In this document: one piece after another, positions 34,022 to 43,659 of the stretch
How the letters are laid out: the number at the start of each line of letters is the position of its first letter
Numbering within the stretch: the stretch's first letter is position 1
The notes under the pieces: model-generated
What the model saw: the letters and a program-made list of their open reading frames with translations, nothing else
Database searches by the model: none
Told to the model about the DNA's origin: nothing
Translations under genes and position numbers: made by a program
Source: CBDBND01 sp965207985
GTDB lineage: Bacteria > Pseudomonadota > Alphaproteobacteria > Rhodospirillales > Rhodospirillaceae
Length of the DNA stretch: 64,000 nucleotides
NCBI GenBank assembly: GCA_965207985.1
Contig: CBDBND010000009.1
Coordinates: 62,001 to 126,000, forward strand
Direction: 5' to 3'

Positions 34022-35318
34022 TTAAAGCATCCAGCGCATCGCCAATGGGAATGAACCGGTTGATCCCGACGGGTACATTATTAATCGCCAAACCTTGCAC
34101 TGTAATACCAATGACGTTGCTATTGTCATCTAACATCGGCCCGCCACTATTACCGCCCACGATGTTGACGTCACTTTGAATGTACCTCAATCCGTCTTCT
34201 GTGCGGTAAGCACTGATAATGCCGGCAGAAACCGTGCTTTCGTACTCCTTGCCCAAGGGGCTGCCAATAACGAATACTGGTGAACCAACAGGGTAATCCT
34301 TCGAATTTATTGGAAGCCCTTCTGAGCCAAGGGATTCTGTTTGTACCAGAGCGACGTCGCGGCCTGCGTTGGTGGCGATGACCTCACCAACGATCTCGCG
34401 CCCGGTCACCGTTCTGATGACCACCAAATTAGCCCCGCCAACCACGTGTTGATTGGTCATGACAAGGTTGTCAGCAATGAAGAAACCAGATCCGACACCA
34501 TCACCGGCAAATATGGTGACAACCTTGGCACGTGTTTCCGTGACGGTATCCCGAAACAGTGTTTGCCTGAGAGGCACCTCTGCGATCGCCGTTTCTGAGT
34601 CCGGAACTTGATAACCCCGAGTAGTGACCGCTGTCTTCCCCGTCACCAAGTCATAGAATCCGTCATCGGCGAGAAGATTCCGGGTTGCCTGGGCGAAGGC
34701 TTCTACGATAGCGGCCTCTCCGCCGCCGATGCGCGGGAACGAGGTACTCCCCGCACCGTCTGTGGTTACCTCATAAACGACCTGACGGTTAAGCTGACTG
34801 AAAACCTGCCACTCGACCTCCATGGAAGCCTCGCCGTTGGAATGTTCCGTATAGCCGCCCCTTCCGTCTGGTCTGGGAAAGCAAATGTTGGCCTTAATGT
34901 CCTTAATCAAACCGGCGATCACCAGTTCGGCTCTCATTGCATCGGGGTCATCAAACAAAGCGTCCGGATCACCGACGACGGTATAGTTGGCGGCTTCGAG
35001 CTCTTCACGAAAGATGTCGGAATAGGTTTCGTCTTCGATTGTGGCACGCCCGCCGCGATAGGTGAGTTCAGATCGGCTAATACACAGGAGGCTGGTCTGA
35101 ACAGCGCCAATAATGCTGTTCCGTGGCATTCGCACGACAATTCGCTGGAACCGGAGTGGTTTGGCCTCTTCCCCGATGGGAATTTCCCGTACGCCCTGAT
35201 CTGCCACCTGTTGTATCGGCGCCGGGGTCGCACAGGCCGTCACAAGCCCACCCAACAGAATGCCCGTTAGGCAAAGCTGCACGGTTTGATGTGAAAGCGC
35301 CTTTCTGCAAACTTTCAC
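33993..35318 (-). CDS. Lipoprotein with C-terminal trypsin-like (HtrA-type) serine protease domain
   Basis: The GTG at 35318 was chosen because AAAGGGGGAG is immediately upstream; a longer frame starts at 35354. The N-terminus ends in a lipobox (GGLVTAC). A domain of about 200 residues follows that I do not recognise. The protease domain is at about 275-440, with His in VMTNQHVVGG, Asp in NAGRDVALVQ and Ser in IVGGNSGGPMLD, so the triad is complete. There is no PDZ domain, unlike DegP. It is probably a periplasm-facing membrane-anchored protease. It begins the minus-strand group. Confidence 0.85.
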   Translation of the reverse strand: MKVCRKALSHQTVQLCLTGILLGGLVTACATPAPIQQVADQGVREIPIGEEAKPLRFQRIVVRMPRNSIIGAVQTSLLCISRSELTYRGGRATIEDETYSDIFREELEAANYTVVGDPDALFDDPDAMRAELVIAGLIKDIKANICFPRPDGRGGYTEHSNGEASMEVEWQVFSQLNRQVVYEVTTDGAGSTSFPRIGGGEAAIVEAFAQATRNLLADDGFYDLVTGKTAVTTRGYQVPDSETAIAEVPLRQTLFRDTVTETRAKVVTIFAGDGVGSGFFIADNLVMTNQHVVGGANLVVIRTVTGREIVGEVIATNAGRDVALVQTESLGSEGLPINSKDYPVGSPVFVIGSPLGKEYESTVSAGIISAYRTEDGLRYIQSDVNIVGGNSGGPMLDDNSNVIGITVQGLAINNVPVGINRFIPIGDALDALNVRIQGDQS

Positions 35319-35437
35319 TCGCTCCCCCTTTCGGCGGGCAACCAATCGGATCAAAAGCGTACTATTTGGAGAGGTTTTGGCAAAGGACTACGCAGTACGT
35401 GCAGCACAACGGCCGCAGGCCGGATTGCCTAACGCTA

Positions 35438-37120
35438 TCAGAGCTTTAGAGCGCCAGGATTCATCAGCCCATTGGGATCAACCAGGGCTTTGATCTTCTT
35501 CAGCATCTCCCAGGCCTCAGGTTTGCGGCTTTGGTCGTAGCGGTAAAGCTTGCCCAGCTGCATGGAAACGGCGCCCATGTCTGCAAAGATCTGCGTCAGT
35601 TCGTCGCGCATGGCCTTGACCACGGCCCGACCTTCGTCGTCGGCCTCGTAGGTGGGCAGCTTTTCCAGATGCTCTGGCCGTATGGCGGTTTCGTACATCT
35701 TCAAACGGGCATCGGGCCAAAACCAGACCGGTTCGATGAGAAAGCCGTAATTGGCGACGGTTACGAGAAGAAACCCGTTACGAATGCCATGCTTTTCTTT
35801 AACGCCTGCATATTTTTCATAAAGACCCGTAACCGCATCTAAAGCCTCGACCGCTTTTGAATGGGGAACGATGCAATGAACGGGCACCCAACGCTCTCCC
35901 TGAGGGCCGACGATTGAGTCCGGCGGCAGGAACGGCTCCGCATGAACGATTTTGGTGATTGATGCCGGTAAAGGACGGCCGCCAGATTGTTTGGCAATGG
36001 CCTTCGCTTGTCTGGCCTTTTCTTCAACGCCACCCTTGGTGTGATCCTCCACGGCGAGATGCAAGCCATAGAACACGTCGTTCAGGTAGCGCCGCCCGGC
36101 GATGGCAATTTGCAGGCCGTCGGCGATGCCGGACTCACGGATCACTTTGAACAGTGTGCCGACGTCTTTGAGAAAATCAGTGCTGCTTTCCGTTACTCGT
36201 GCGGACTGTTGATTCTTATCGAAGCCCATGGCTTCGGTGGCAAGTCCTTCACGGCTTAAACTGGAAAGCGCGTTGGCCATGTCCGCATAGGTGTCGAAGG
36301 CATAGGCCAAGTGACGGCGATGTTCCGGACGCCGAATGAGGCGCAATGTTGCAGTTGCTTTAATGCCGAGCGCGCCGGCATCGCCGAGAAACGGCCCCAT
36401 CAGGTCCGGCCCGTAATGTTTCATGAACGGCAAACCGCCCTCGATGGCATGAGAACCGACCGGCAGCACCGTGCCGTCCGCCAGCACCACATCCATGCCG
36501 AGGACCTGCTCAACGGCGGATCCATAAAAACCTGAACCGAAGAAGACGGAGTTTTGCGACAGGGCACCGCCAACGCGGCTTTGCAAACCGGAAAGTGGAC
36601 CCCAATAGGGCGTACGTAATCCTTTCTCTTTGAGTGCGTCGTTGAGACCGGACCAGGTGCACCCACATTCCACCGTGACGTACATGTCGTCCTCGTTGAT
36701 CTCGAGGATGCGGTCCATTTTTTGCGTATCAACGGTGATGGAAACGGGTTGTGTATGGAGGTAACCGTCGGTGTAGGACATACCGCCCCCACGCGGCACC
36801 AAAGCGACTCGGGCGTCATGACAGGCCGCCGCGGCACGGGATAAATCCTCCGTCGACGTCGGGGAAATGGCGGCAAGCGGGGTTTCAAAACTGCGGAAGG
36901 TATCTTCAGCAAAGAAAGCCCGCGAGGCATCGTCCGTCAGTACATTGTCGGGCCCGAGAATTTGCGTCAGCTGATCAGTCAGTCCCTTATGACCGGCGAG
37001 ATCCACGCCCGGCTTGGTTTCGATCGGTGGGACCCGCTCAACCTCGTAACCGGGAACGGGATTGCCTGGCGCCACGGGAGCGGACGTGGCGGTGTCATTG
37101 GGGCGTGCGTCTTCTGGCAT
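35438..37120 (-). CDS. FAD-linked oxidase, vanillyl-alcohol oxidase/4-cresol dehydrogenase-like
   Basis: A 560-residue flavoprotein. The PP-loop for FAD is in ALVPRGGGMSYTDGYL (about residue 105-122), followed by the family strand YVTVECGCTWSGLNDAL and GGALSQNS. The C-terminal substrate domain ends KALVDPNGLMNPGAL, typical of this fold. VAO-type enzymes oxidise 4-hydroxybenzylic substrates, while relatives oxidise hydroxy acids. There is no signal peptide. The N-terminal 40 residues are polar and extra. The upstream 185 bases carry an AT-rich promoter-like region with a palindrome at 37171-37185. Confidence 0.82.
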   Translation of the reverse strand: MPEDARPNDTATSAPVAPGNPVPGYEVERVPPIETKPGVDLAGHKGLTDQLTQILGPDNVLTDDASRAFFAEDTFRSFETPLAAISPTSTEDLSRAAAACHDARVALVPRGGGMSYTDGYLHTQPVSITVDTQKMDRILEINEDDMYVTVECGCTWSGLNDALKEKGLRTPYWGPLSGLQSRVGGALSQNSVFFGSGFYGSAVEQVLGMDVVLADGTVLPVGSHAIEGGLPFMKHYGPDLMGPFLGDAGALGIKATATLRLIRRPEHRRHLAYAFDTYADMANALSSLSREGLATEAMGFDKNQQSARVTESSTDFLKDVGTLFKVIRESGIADGLQIAIAGRRYLNDVFYGLHLAVEDHTKGGVEEKARQAKAIAKQSGGRPLPASITKIVHAEPFLPPDSIVGPQGERWVPVHCIVPHSKAVEALDAVTGLYEKYAGVKEKHGIRNGFLLVTVANYGFLIEPVWFWPDARLKMYETAIRPEHLEKLPTYEADDEGRAVVKAMRDELTQIFADMGAVSMQLGKLYRYDQSRKPEAWEMLKKIKALVDPNGLMNPGALKL

Positions 37121-37170
37121 GGGAAACCTTGATTTAAGGGGTTTTTTGGCAATTTCGGGCGATTGTCGCG

Positions 37171-37185
37171 CGTAAAATTTTTACG
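37171..37185. promoter_or_regulatory. Palindrome CGTAAAATTTTTACG in divergent intergenic region
   Basis: Perfect 7-base arms CGTAAAA/TTTTACG around one T, placed between the divergent FAD oxidase gene and the DUF1800 gene remnant. The position and symmetry fit an operator for a dimeric regulator. The surrounding 130 bases are AT-rich and could hold promoters for both directions. Confidence 0.45.
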
Positions 37186-37305
37186 GGCAAGAACCGATTT
37201 TTAGCCTAGAAATCTGGGAACGTTTACGGTTGTTAACACGTTGATATAAGTAGAAATAGACGATTTTTTGAGCCGACTCAGGGCTTTAGGAACGGGAATT
37301 GAAAC

Positions 37306-38736
37306 CATGCATATTTTGCCGACGGAACCGTCATGGGAGCGCAAGGCGTTGAACCGCTGCACGTTCGGCTGCCGCGAAGTTGACGAACTCCATGTCCAAC
37401 AGATCGGCTGGGACGCCTGGGTGCAAGACCAATGAAGAGGAAATGAGCTCGGTCTACATCCGTGCAGCTCACTCCAGTTACCAATTGCGTGAGGTGATGA
37501 CCGACTTCTGGCTCGATCACTTTTCAGTCTGGTACGACGGCGACGACATCATGCGTCTGTCCATTCTTGTCTACGACCGGGATGTGATCCGTCCACGAGT
37601 GCTTGGAAACTTCCATGACATGCTTGGTGCCGTGGCCCAGTCCACGGCCATGCAATGGTATTTGGACAACGCGCGCAGTCCGGCAGACCTTCCTAATGAA
37701 AATTACGCCCGTGAGGTGATGGAGTTACACACCCTGGGTGAAGATGCCTATCTCGGCACAGTTGATCCTGCCTCGGTGGAAAAGGATGCAAACGGCATCG
37801 CTGTCGGATTTACCGATCAAGACGTCATCGAAGTCTCGAGTGCTTTTTTCCGGGTGGACCGTTGAGTACGGTCAATGGGATGGTGATAACGGCAACAATC
37901 TGCCTTACACTTGGCTGTTCACCTACAACCCTTTTCAACACAACACTGAAGCCGGCATGTTCATGGGCACCAACCTGGCGCCGCTGACCGCCGAAATGGC
38001 GCAAGGCGAACGGGTGCTCGATATTCTCGCCGATCATCCCGCTACCGCAGAATTCGTGGTGACAAAAATGGTGCGGCGTTTTTTTGGCGAGAATCCGCCG
38101 CAAGTGGTTCTGGACCGTGCCATCCAAACCTGGATGGACAATCGGTCCGAGCCCGATCAGATCCGTCGCGTGGTTGAAAGCATCCTCTTGGACGGCACGG
38201 AAATCGGTGACGAGACTCCTGCCCGTATCCGGCGTCCCTTTGAAAAGATGGTGGCAGCCTGGCGGGTCATGGGCGCAACCATCCACCCAAGCTGGGTCTG
38301 GACATGGGCGACCAGACAAACACACGACGCGGCCTTTGACTGGCCGACACCGGACGGACGCCCTGCCACAAACGACTATTGGCTGGCCGGGACGCAGATC
38401 ATGGCTGCCTGGAACGCCTCCTTCGATTTGCCCCAATGGGGTCAGCCGGTCGCCGGTGACCTATTAAACGAAATGCCAGAAGAGTCCACGGACTCCGCCA
38501 TTGCCATGACTGATTTCTGGGTTGGCCGCATGATCGGTTACGAGCTGGCTTCGACCACCGGATATAACGAGTTGGTGGACTTCACCTTCCATTGGTCGGG
38601 ACCCATGTCCCAGCTCGACTGGATGCATCAGACGGATGATCCGGAAGAACGCGAGTTACGGGAGCAACAGGTGCAAAGACGCCTGCGCGGTTTCTGCGCG
38701 CTGATCGCCACCGCCGATGAGTTTGCCTGGGTCTAA
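37306..38736 (+). pseudogene. DUF1800-family protein, degraded
   Basis: Three pieces read in order. 37306-37434 gives the N-terminus (KALNRCTFGCREVDEL, then a TGA stop). A second frame from about 37436 gives AAHSSYQLREVMTDFWLDHFSV to AREVMELHTLGED, typical of DUF1800. A third frame from about 37850 gives NPFQHNTEAGMF, FVVTKMVRRFFGENPP and the C-terminus. Between the first two pieces some 60 residues normally present are missing. The second junction is a single extra T in the run 37844-37849: with five Ts the reading continues AFSGWTVEYGQW. The usual partner DUF1501 gene is not adjacent. Probably non-functional. Confidence 0.8.
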
Positions 38737-38744
38737 GCCATTCG

Positions 38745-39737
38745 TCAGCCGTTTACTTCGATAACCACGCGGCCGCGCACCTGCCCTTTAAGAATGTCTT
38801 CCGCCAGGTCCTGCACCCGGGAAAGAGGTTCCACCGTGGTCATGGCCTGCAGTTTGTCCAGGTCCAGATCTACCGCCAGCCGGTCCCATGCCTGTTGCCG
38901 CCGGTTTGCGGGACAGGTCACCGAATTCACACCGAGTAATTTCACACCGCGCAGAATAAACGGCATGACCGTCGTCGGAAGATCCGTGCCGCCGGCCAGA
39001 CCGCAGGCGGCGACGGCACCTTCTTCTTTGGTTTCCGCCAGCAAAGTTGCCAGCGTTTTTGAACCGACGGAATCAACGCCGCCGGCCCACTTGCCTTTTT
39101 CAAGAGGTCGCGCGTCCCGGTCCAGTTCTTCGCGGGCGATCACGTCTGCAGCGCCGAGCGACTTGAGATAGTCGGCCTCGGCCGAACGGCCCGTCGAAGC
39201 GACCACGCGATAGCCGAGTTTGGCTAAAAGCGCGACGGCAACGGACCCAACACCGCCCACGGCTCCGGTAACGACAATGTCTCCTTGATCGGGCCCGACA
39301 CCTGCATCTTCCAACGCCAGGACACAAAGCATGGCGGTGTATCCGGCGGTGCCGATGGCCATGGTGTCCTGCAAAGAGAAATTCTCGGGAACGCGGGTCA
39401 GGTACTCGGCCTTCACCCGTTGCTTTTGGGCATAGCCGCCCCAATGGGTTTCCGACAGACCCCATCCATTGACCAAAACTTTGTCGCCGGCGGCAAATGA
39501 TCCGTCGCTTGATTCAACGACCTTTCCTGCAAGGTCAATTCCGCACACCATGGGAAACTTGCGAACGATTTTTCCTTTACCGGTAACTGCGAGGCCGTCT
39601 TTGTAATTGAGGGTGGAATGGGAGACGTCGATGAGAACCGGCTCGTCAGGCAAATCGGCAAGTGAAAGATCTTTGATCGACGCCGTATAGGCGTCATCGG
39701 CGTTGTCGACGACCAAAGCCTTAAAGGTGTCAGGCAT
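38745..39737 (-). CDS. acuI: Acrylyl-CoA reductase (NADPH), AcuI/YhdH family
   Basis: A 330-residue MDR protein highly typical of AcuI/YhdH. Landmarks are DVSHSTLNYKDGLAVTGKG, VCGIDLAGKV, LVNGWGLSETHWGGYAQ, FSLQDTMAIGTAGYTAMLCV and the NADPH site VTGAVGGVGSVAVALLAKLG, with the C-terminal RGRVVIEVNG. AcuI reduces acrylyl-CoA to propionyl-CoA, which detoxifies acrylate from DMSP breakdown and serves 3-hydroxypropionate and propionate routes. No dmd or ddd genes are adjacent, so a DMSP link is only a possibility. It is transcribed toward the DUF1800 remnant. Confidence 0.92.
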   Translation of the reverse strand: MPDTFKALVVDNADDAYTASIKDLSLADLPDEPVLIDVSHSTLNYKDGLAVTGKGKIVRKFPMVCGIDLAGKVVESSDGSFAAGDKVLVNGWGLSETHWGGYAQKQRVKAEYLTRVPENFSLQDTMAIGTAGYTAMLCVLALEDAGVGPDQGDIVVTGAVGGVGSVAVALLAKLGYRVVASTGRSAEADYLKSLGAADVIAREELDRDARPLEKGKWAGGVDSVGSKTLATLLAETKEEGAVAACGLAGGTDLPTTVMPFILRGVKLLGVNSVTCPANRRQQAWDRLAVDLDLDKLQAMTTVEPLSRVQDLAEDILKGQVRGRVVIEVNG

Positions 39738-39796
39738 TCCGCGTCCCCTCTTATCTAAACAAAACTTATTAACGCGGTTGCCTTAGTTGGAGGCGG

Positions 39797-40162
39797 TCAC
39801 GCGCGTATTAAAGTAGAGGTGGTATCGCGTAGACGCTGGACAATCAACCGAATCAATCGCTGCATAAAAGGATTCAAATTGGCGAGCTGACTGTCGAAAT
39901 CTTCTTTGCTTATTTCAGCGACCTCAGTCTTTTCCCTGGCGGTTGCCGTGGCGGTGCGTTCCGTCCCGAGGATCATGGACATCTCGCCCAGAATTTCACC
40001 TTTGCCCAAGGTGGCAAATTTAATTTCCCGACCACGTTTATCCATGCGTGTGAGATCGACAGCACTGGATTTGAGGATGAAACATGTGTCTGCCTCATCG
40101 CCTTGGCGAAAGAGGACATAACCAGTCGTAAAGGACTCTGTTTTCGTTGTGTCTTCAGCCAT
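39797..40162 (-). CDS. Stand-alone cyclic-nucleotide-binding domain protein
   Basis: A 121-residue protein consisting only of a cNMP-binding beta-roll: FRQGDEADTCFILKSSAVDL, LGKGEILGEMSMILGTERTATA (the phosphate-binding cassette region) and a C-terminal helix. There is no helix-turn-helix, so it cannot act as a CRP-type regulator alone and probably regulates a partner. The Arg at TERTATA fits the cassette. It lies alone between acuI and the maeB remnant, on the same strand as both. Confidence 0.85.
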   Translation of the reverse strand: MAEDTTKTESFTTGYVLFRQGDEADTCFILKSSAVDLTRMDKRGREIKFATLGKGEILGEMSMILGTERTATATAREKTEVAEISKEDFDSQLANLNPFMQRLIRLIVQRLRDTTSTLIRA

Positions 40163-40975
40163 GGGTCCGTCCCTATCGTACGGCCTTATAGTTTCGTATC
40201 GCTACTATATGCATGAGGGCGTAAATCGTCAATATTCCTGGCTGAAAATAGCAGATTTACTGGGATTGGTTGGGTCAGAGCAGTTTGGGGGAATGGTCCT
40301 CACGTTCATGGACTTGGGCGTCAATCACCGCCAGGGCGGCTAGATTCACCAGTCCCCGCGAGGTCACCGACGGCGTGGTGATGTGTCCCGGCTTGTCGAT
40401 GCCGATCAAGATGGGCCCCACATGCAGACCGCCGGTCAAAATACGCCCAAAGCTGAGCGCCGTATTGGCGACTTCAACGCCGGGCATGATGAGAAGATTA
40501 GCCGCGCCTTCAAGCCGAGAGTTGGGGAAAAAGCGGTTGCGCATGTTTACGTCCAAAGCGACATGCGGCTGCATCTCTCCTTCCACCTCCAACTCGGGAT
40601 ATTTACGATGCAAAATTTCAAGGGCTTCCTGCATCTTCGTTGAGTTGGGATCCTTGGTCGAACCGAAGTTGGACGTGGAGATAAGGGCGACCTTCGGTAT
40701 AAGCCCGAAGTCGGACACTTTTTTCGCCGCCCGTGCGGTCAAGTCGGCAATACTCTTGGCCGTCGGATTTTCGGAGATATAGGTATCGGCGAGAAAGATT
40801 GGGCCGCTGTCGAGAACCAAAAGCGACAAAGCGGACGCTTCCTCCACGTCATCACAAGTACCGAAAATGTCCTCTACATACTTGAGGTGCCATTTGTACT
40901 CGCCGTAAGAACCGCAAATCATGGCATCGGCATCACCAATTTCGACCATGAGGCTGGCAATCACGGTCGTATTGG

Positions 40976-41998
40976 GAAAGCGTTCGGTTATCCGCAGGAT
41001 CGTGCGCCCGCGCTACCGCCGGGGCTGCGACTGCCGATCCTCGCCCCCGGAGGTGATCTCGTCCCCGCCGGTGCGGCTGTTCGCCGGGACGCCCTACGGG
41101 GTCAGCGTCTGGGCGCGCATCCTTTACGAGCGCTTCGCCTGCTTCCGGCCCTTGCGCCAGGTCGCGGCGTGGATGACGGATCAGGGGCTGGCGATGGCGC
41201 CGGGGACGATAGCCGACAGCGTGTGCCGCTTCCTGCCGCTGTTCGCTCCGCTCGCCGAGGCGATCCTCGCCCATCAGAACAAGATGGTAGTGCGCCACGG
41301 CGACGAGACCGGCTGGCACATCCAGGCACTGAGCGAGACCGGACGCTCGCGGCGTGCGTGGCTGTGGATCTCGGTCGGCAAGGATGCCGTCTACTACCAT
41401 ATCGACCCCTCGCGCAGCGCCGAGGCCGCGATGAAGCTGTTCGGTTCGGTCAAGGGCACCGTGTTCCTGGTCTGCGACCGCTACGTCGCCTACAGCAGGA
41501 TGGCGCGCGAACTCGACGGCAAGGTGATTCTCTGCTGGTGCTGGCCGCTCGCCATGCTTGGATTCTCCACCGCCGCATGGAAGCTCGCCCCGCGCGACAG
41601 ATTCATCGGCTGGACACCGCAACTCCGCGAGAAGAACCTGCCGCTGGTGGTCGACAACCCCAGGTTCCTGATCCTGCCGTGGATCGAGATCCCCAACCTC
41701 GGCTCGCACACCCTTGCCCTCGTCCGCCGCCACCTGCCCGAGGACTGGGCCGAGCGCTACAACACCGCGCCCGTGATGATCGAGACCTTCGTCGAAACGC
41801 CACGCTACACCGGCACCGTCTACCAGGCATCCGGTTGGACACTCGTCGGAACCACCCAGGGAAGAGGACGCTATGACAGGTATAACAAACGAGCACAGCC
41901 GAAAAAGGACATCTGGTTGCGACCCCTCCGCAAAGACTGGAAGCGAACGCTCAATCGTTGAATCCACCACTCTCATCACCGCGTAACCGAACGCTTTC
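40976..41998 (+). mobile_element. IS66-like element, internally rearranged, with 8-bp target duplication
   Basis: The element is 1023 bases. Its ends are inverted repeats, GAAAGCGTTCGGTTA at the left and its complement at the right. The host octamer CGTATTGG is present at 40968-40975 and again at 41999-42006, a target duplication of the length made by IS66-family elements. Removing the element and one octamer restores the malic enzyme frame (RTNTTVIASLMVE). The interior holds one open frame (41002-41961) that combines transposase and DUF4338 sequence. The N-terminal half of a normal IS66 transposase and the accessory genes are absent, so it moves only with help, if at all. Confidence 0.88.
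41002..41961 (+). pseudogene. Chimeric IS66 transposase/DUF4338 (DruA-like) open frame
   Basis: The first two thirds are IS66 TnpC central sequence: RPRYRRGCDC, GVSVWARILYERFACFRPL, VVRHGDETGWHIQ (a catalytic Asp region) and VCDRYVAYSRMAREL (second Asp region), ending ILCWCW. A normal IS66 protein would continue with AHVRRDF. Here the frame switches to PLAMLGFSTAAWKLAPRDRF and LVVDNPRFLILPWIEIPNL, ending GRTQGRG-like and KKDIWLRPL sequence. That is the C-terminal part of DUF4338 proteins, known from elements and from the DruA anti-phage protein. The fusion is in frame and lacks a clear start; a GTG at 41002 is the first candidate. Confidence 0.75.
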
Positions 41999-43659
41999 CG
42001 TATTGGTGCGAACGATGGTGCGCGCAGACGTGGGCGTCACACCTTTACGTTTCATCAGCTGGCAATAAGTATTCCAGTAGTCGGCGTATCTGGGATCATC
42101 TTCAGGATTGACGATCTCACAATCTTTGCCAGGCTCGAAACCAAGTCCGAGTTTATCCACACGATGGGCAATGACGGACGGGCGACCCACCAGAATGGGT
42201 TGTGCGATGCCGTCATCGAGCAAAACTTTGGCGGCGAAGAGAACGCGATCGTCTTCCCCTTCGGCAAAGGCAACACGCCTGGGATCAGCAATGGCCTTGT
42301 CAAAGACCGGCTTCATCACCAGACCCGTACGGAATACGAACCGCTCTAATTTATTCGCATACGCTTCCAGATCTTCGATTGGCCGCTCCGCCACACCGGA
42401 GTCCATTGCCGCTTTGGCGATGGCCGGACAAATGCGTGAGATCAGTCGGGGATCGAAAGGTTTGGGAATAAGGTATTCCGGACCAAAGACCAAAGACTCA
42501 CCGCCGTAAGCTGCGGAAACGATTTCCGATGTCGCCTCTTTCGCCAAATCGGCAATGGCGTGGACACAGGCGATTTTCATTTTTTCATTGATGGTGGTCG
42601 CACCAACATCGAGGGCTGCGCGAAAGATGAACGGAAAGCACAAAACATTGTTCACCTGGTTGGGGTAATCGGAACGGCCTGTTGCAACAATAGCGTCGGG
42701 CATTGCTTCCTTAGCGACTTCCGGGCGGATCTCCGGTTCTAGGTTGGCCAGCGCCATAATGATGGGCTTCTTAGCCATGGTCTTGACCATGTCGCCGGCG
42801 AGAACGCCTGGTCCGGAAACGCCGAGGAACACATCGGCACCCTTAATGGCATCAGCCAGAGTCCGCGCATCTGTTTCGACGGCAAAAGCTTCCTTTTGCT
42901 CGTTCATCCGCTCCGTGCGGCCCTTATAAACAACACCGCCGCCATCACACATGGTGATGTTTTCCCGTTTGAGGCCCAGCGCAATGAGCTGATTGAGGCA
43001 GGCGATTCCAGCCGCACCGGCACCGGAAGCGACGAGCCTCACCTTTTCGATGGACTTATTGACCAAGCTCAGCGCGATGACGACGGCGGCGCCGACGACA
43101 ATGGCCGTGCCGTGTTAATCGTCATGAAAGACGGGGATGTCCAAACGTTCGCGTGATTCTTTTTCAACGATGAAGCAATCCGGCGCCTTGATGTCTTCAA
43201 GATTGGTAGCGCCGAACGTCGGCGCAATAGCTGCTGCCACGTCGACCAGTTTATGCGGATCCTTTTCGTCCACCTCGATATCGAAAACATCGATACCGGC
43301 GAATTTCTTAAACAGTACCGCCTTGCCTTCCATAACCGGCTTAGACGCCAAGGCACCGATAGAACCCAGGCCAAGCACCGCAGTCCCGTTTGACACGACG
43401 GCGACCAAATTTCCTCTGGCTGTGACAGTCGCCGCCTCTGCGGGATCATCGACGATTGCCATGCAGGGGGCAGCAACGCCGGGCGAATAGGCCACGGCAA
43501 GGTCCCGCTGATTGGCCATTGGTTTGGTTGCGACAATTTCCAACTTTCCCGGTTTAGGAAGCCGGTGATACCTCATCGCAGCGGTGCTGAGATCGTCCTT
43601 GGATTCTGTTGACGTGTTTGTAGACATTGGGTCCCCCGGCCTATTTTTTTATCTAATTC

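Larger units (their letters stand above)
40275..43627 (-). pseudogene. maeB: NADP-dependent malic enzyme MaeB (malic plus phosphotransacetylase-like domain), interrupted
   Basis: Three parts of one gene. 43115-43627 gives the N-terminus of the malic domain to IPVFHDD. The next codon is TAA where the family has a Gln (FHDDQHGTA); after it the same frame continues HGTAIVVGAAVVIAL to 41999. It holds the Rossmann motif VASGAGAAGIACLNQL, then the start of the phosphotransacetylase-like domain (ARTIVRTNT). There an IS element (40976-41998) interrupts, and 40275-40975 carries the rest (ASLMVEIGDADAMICGSYGE to the end). So a single nonsense change plus an insertion inactivate it. MaeB makes pyruvate and NADPH from malate. 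Confidence 0.9.

Noticed and set aside
41951..43066. Malic enzyme piece as a separate gene starting at an internal start codon
   Set aside because: It has no ribosome site and lacks the first third of the catalytic domain; it is the same frame as the upstream piece, separated by one stop codon.
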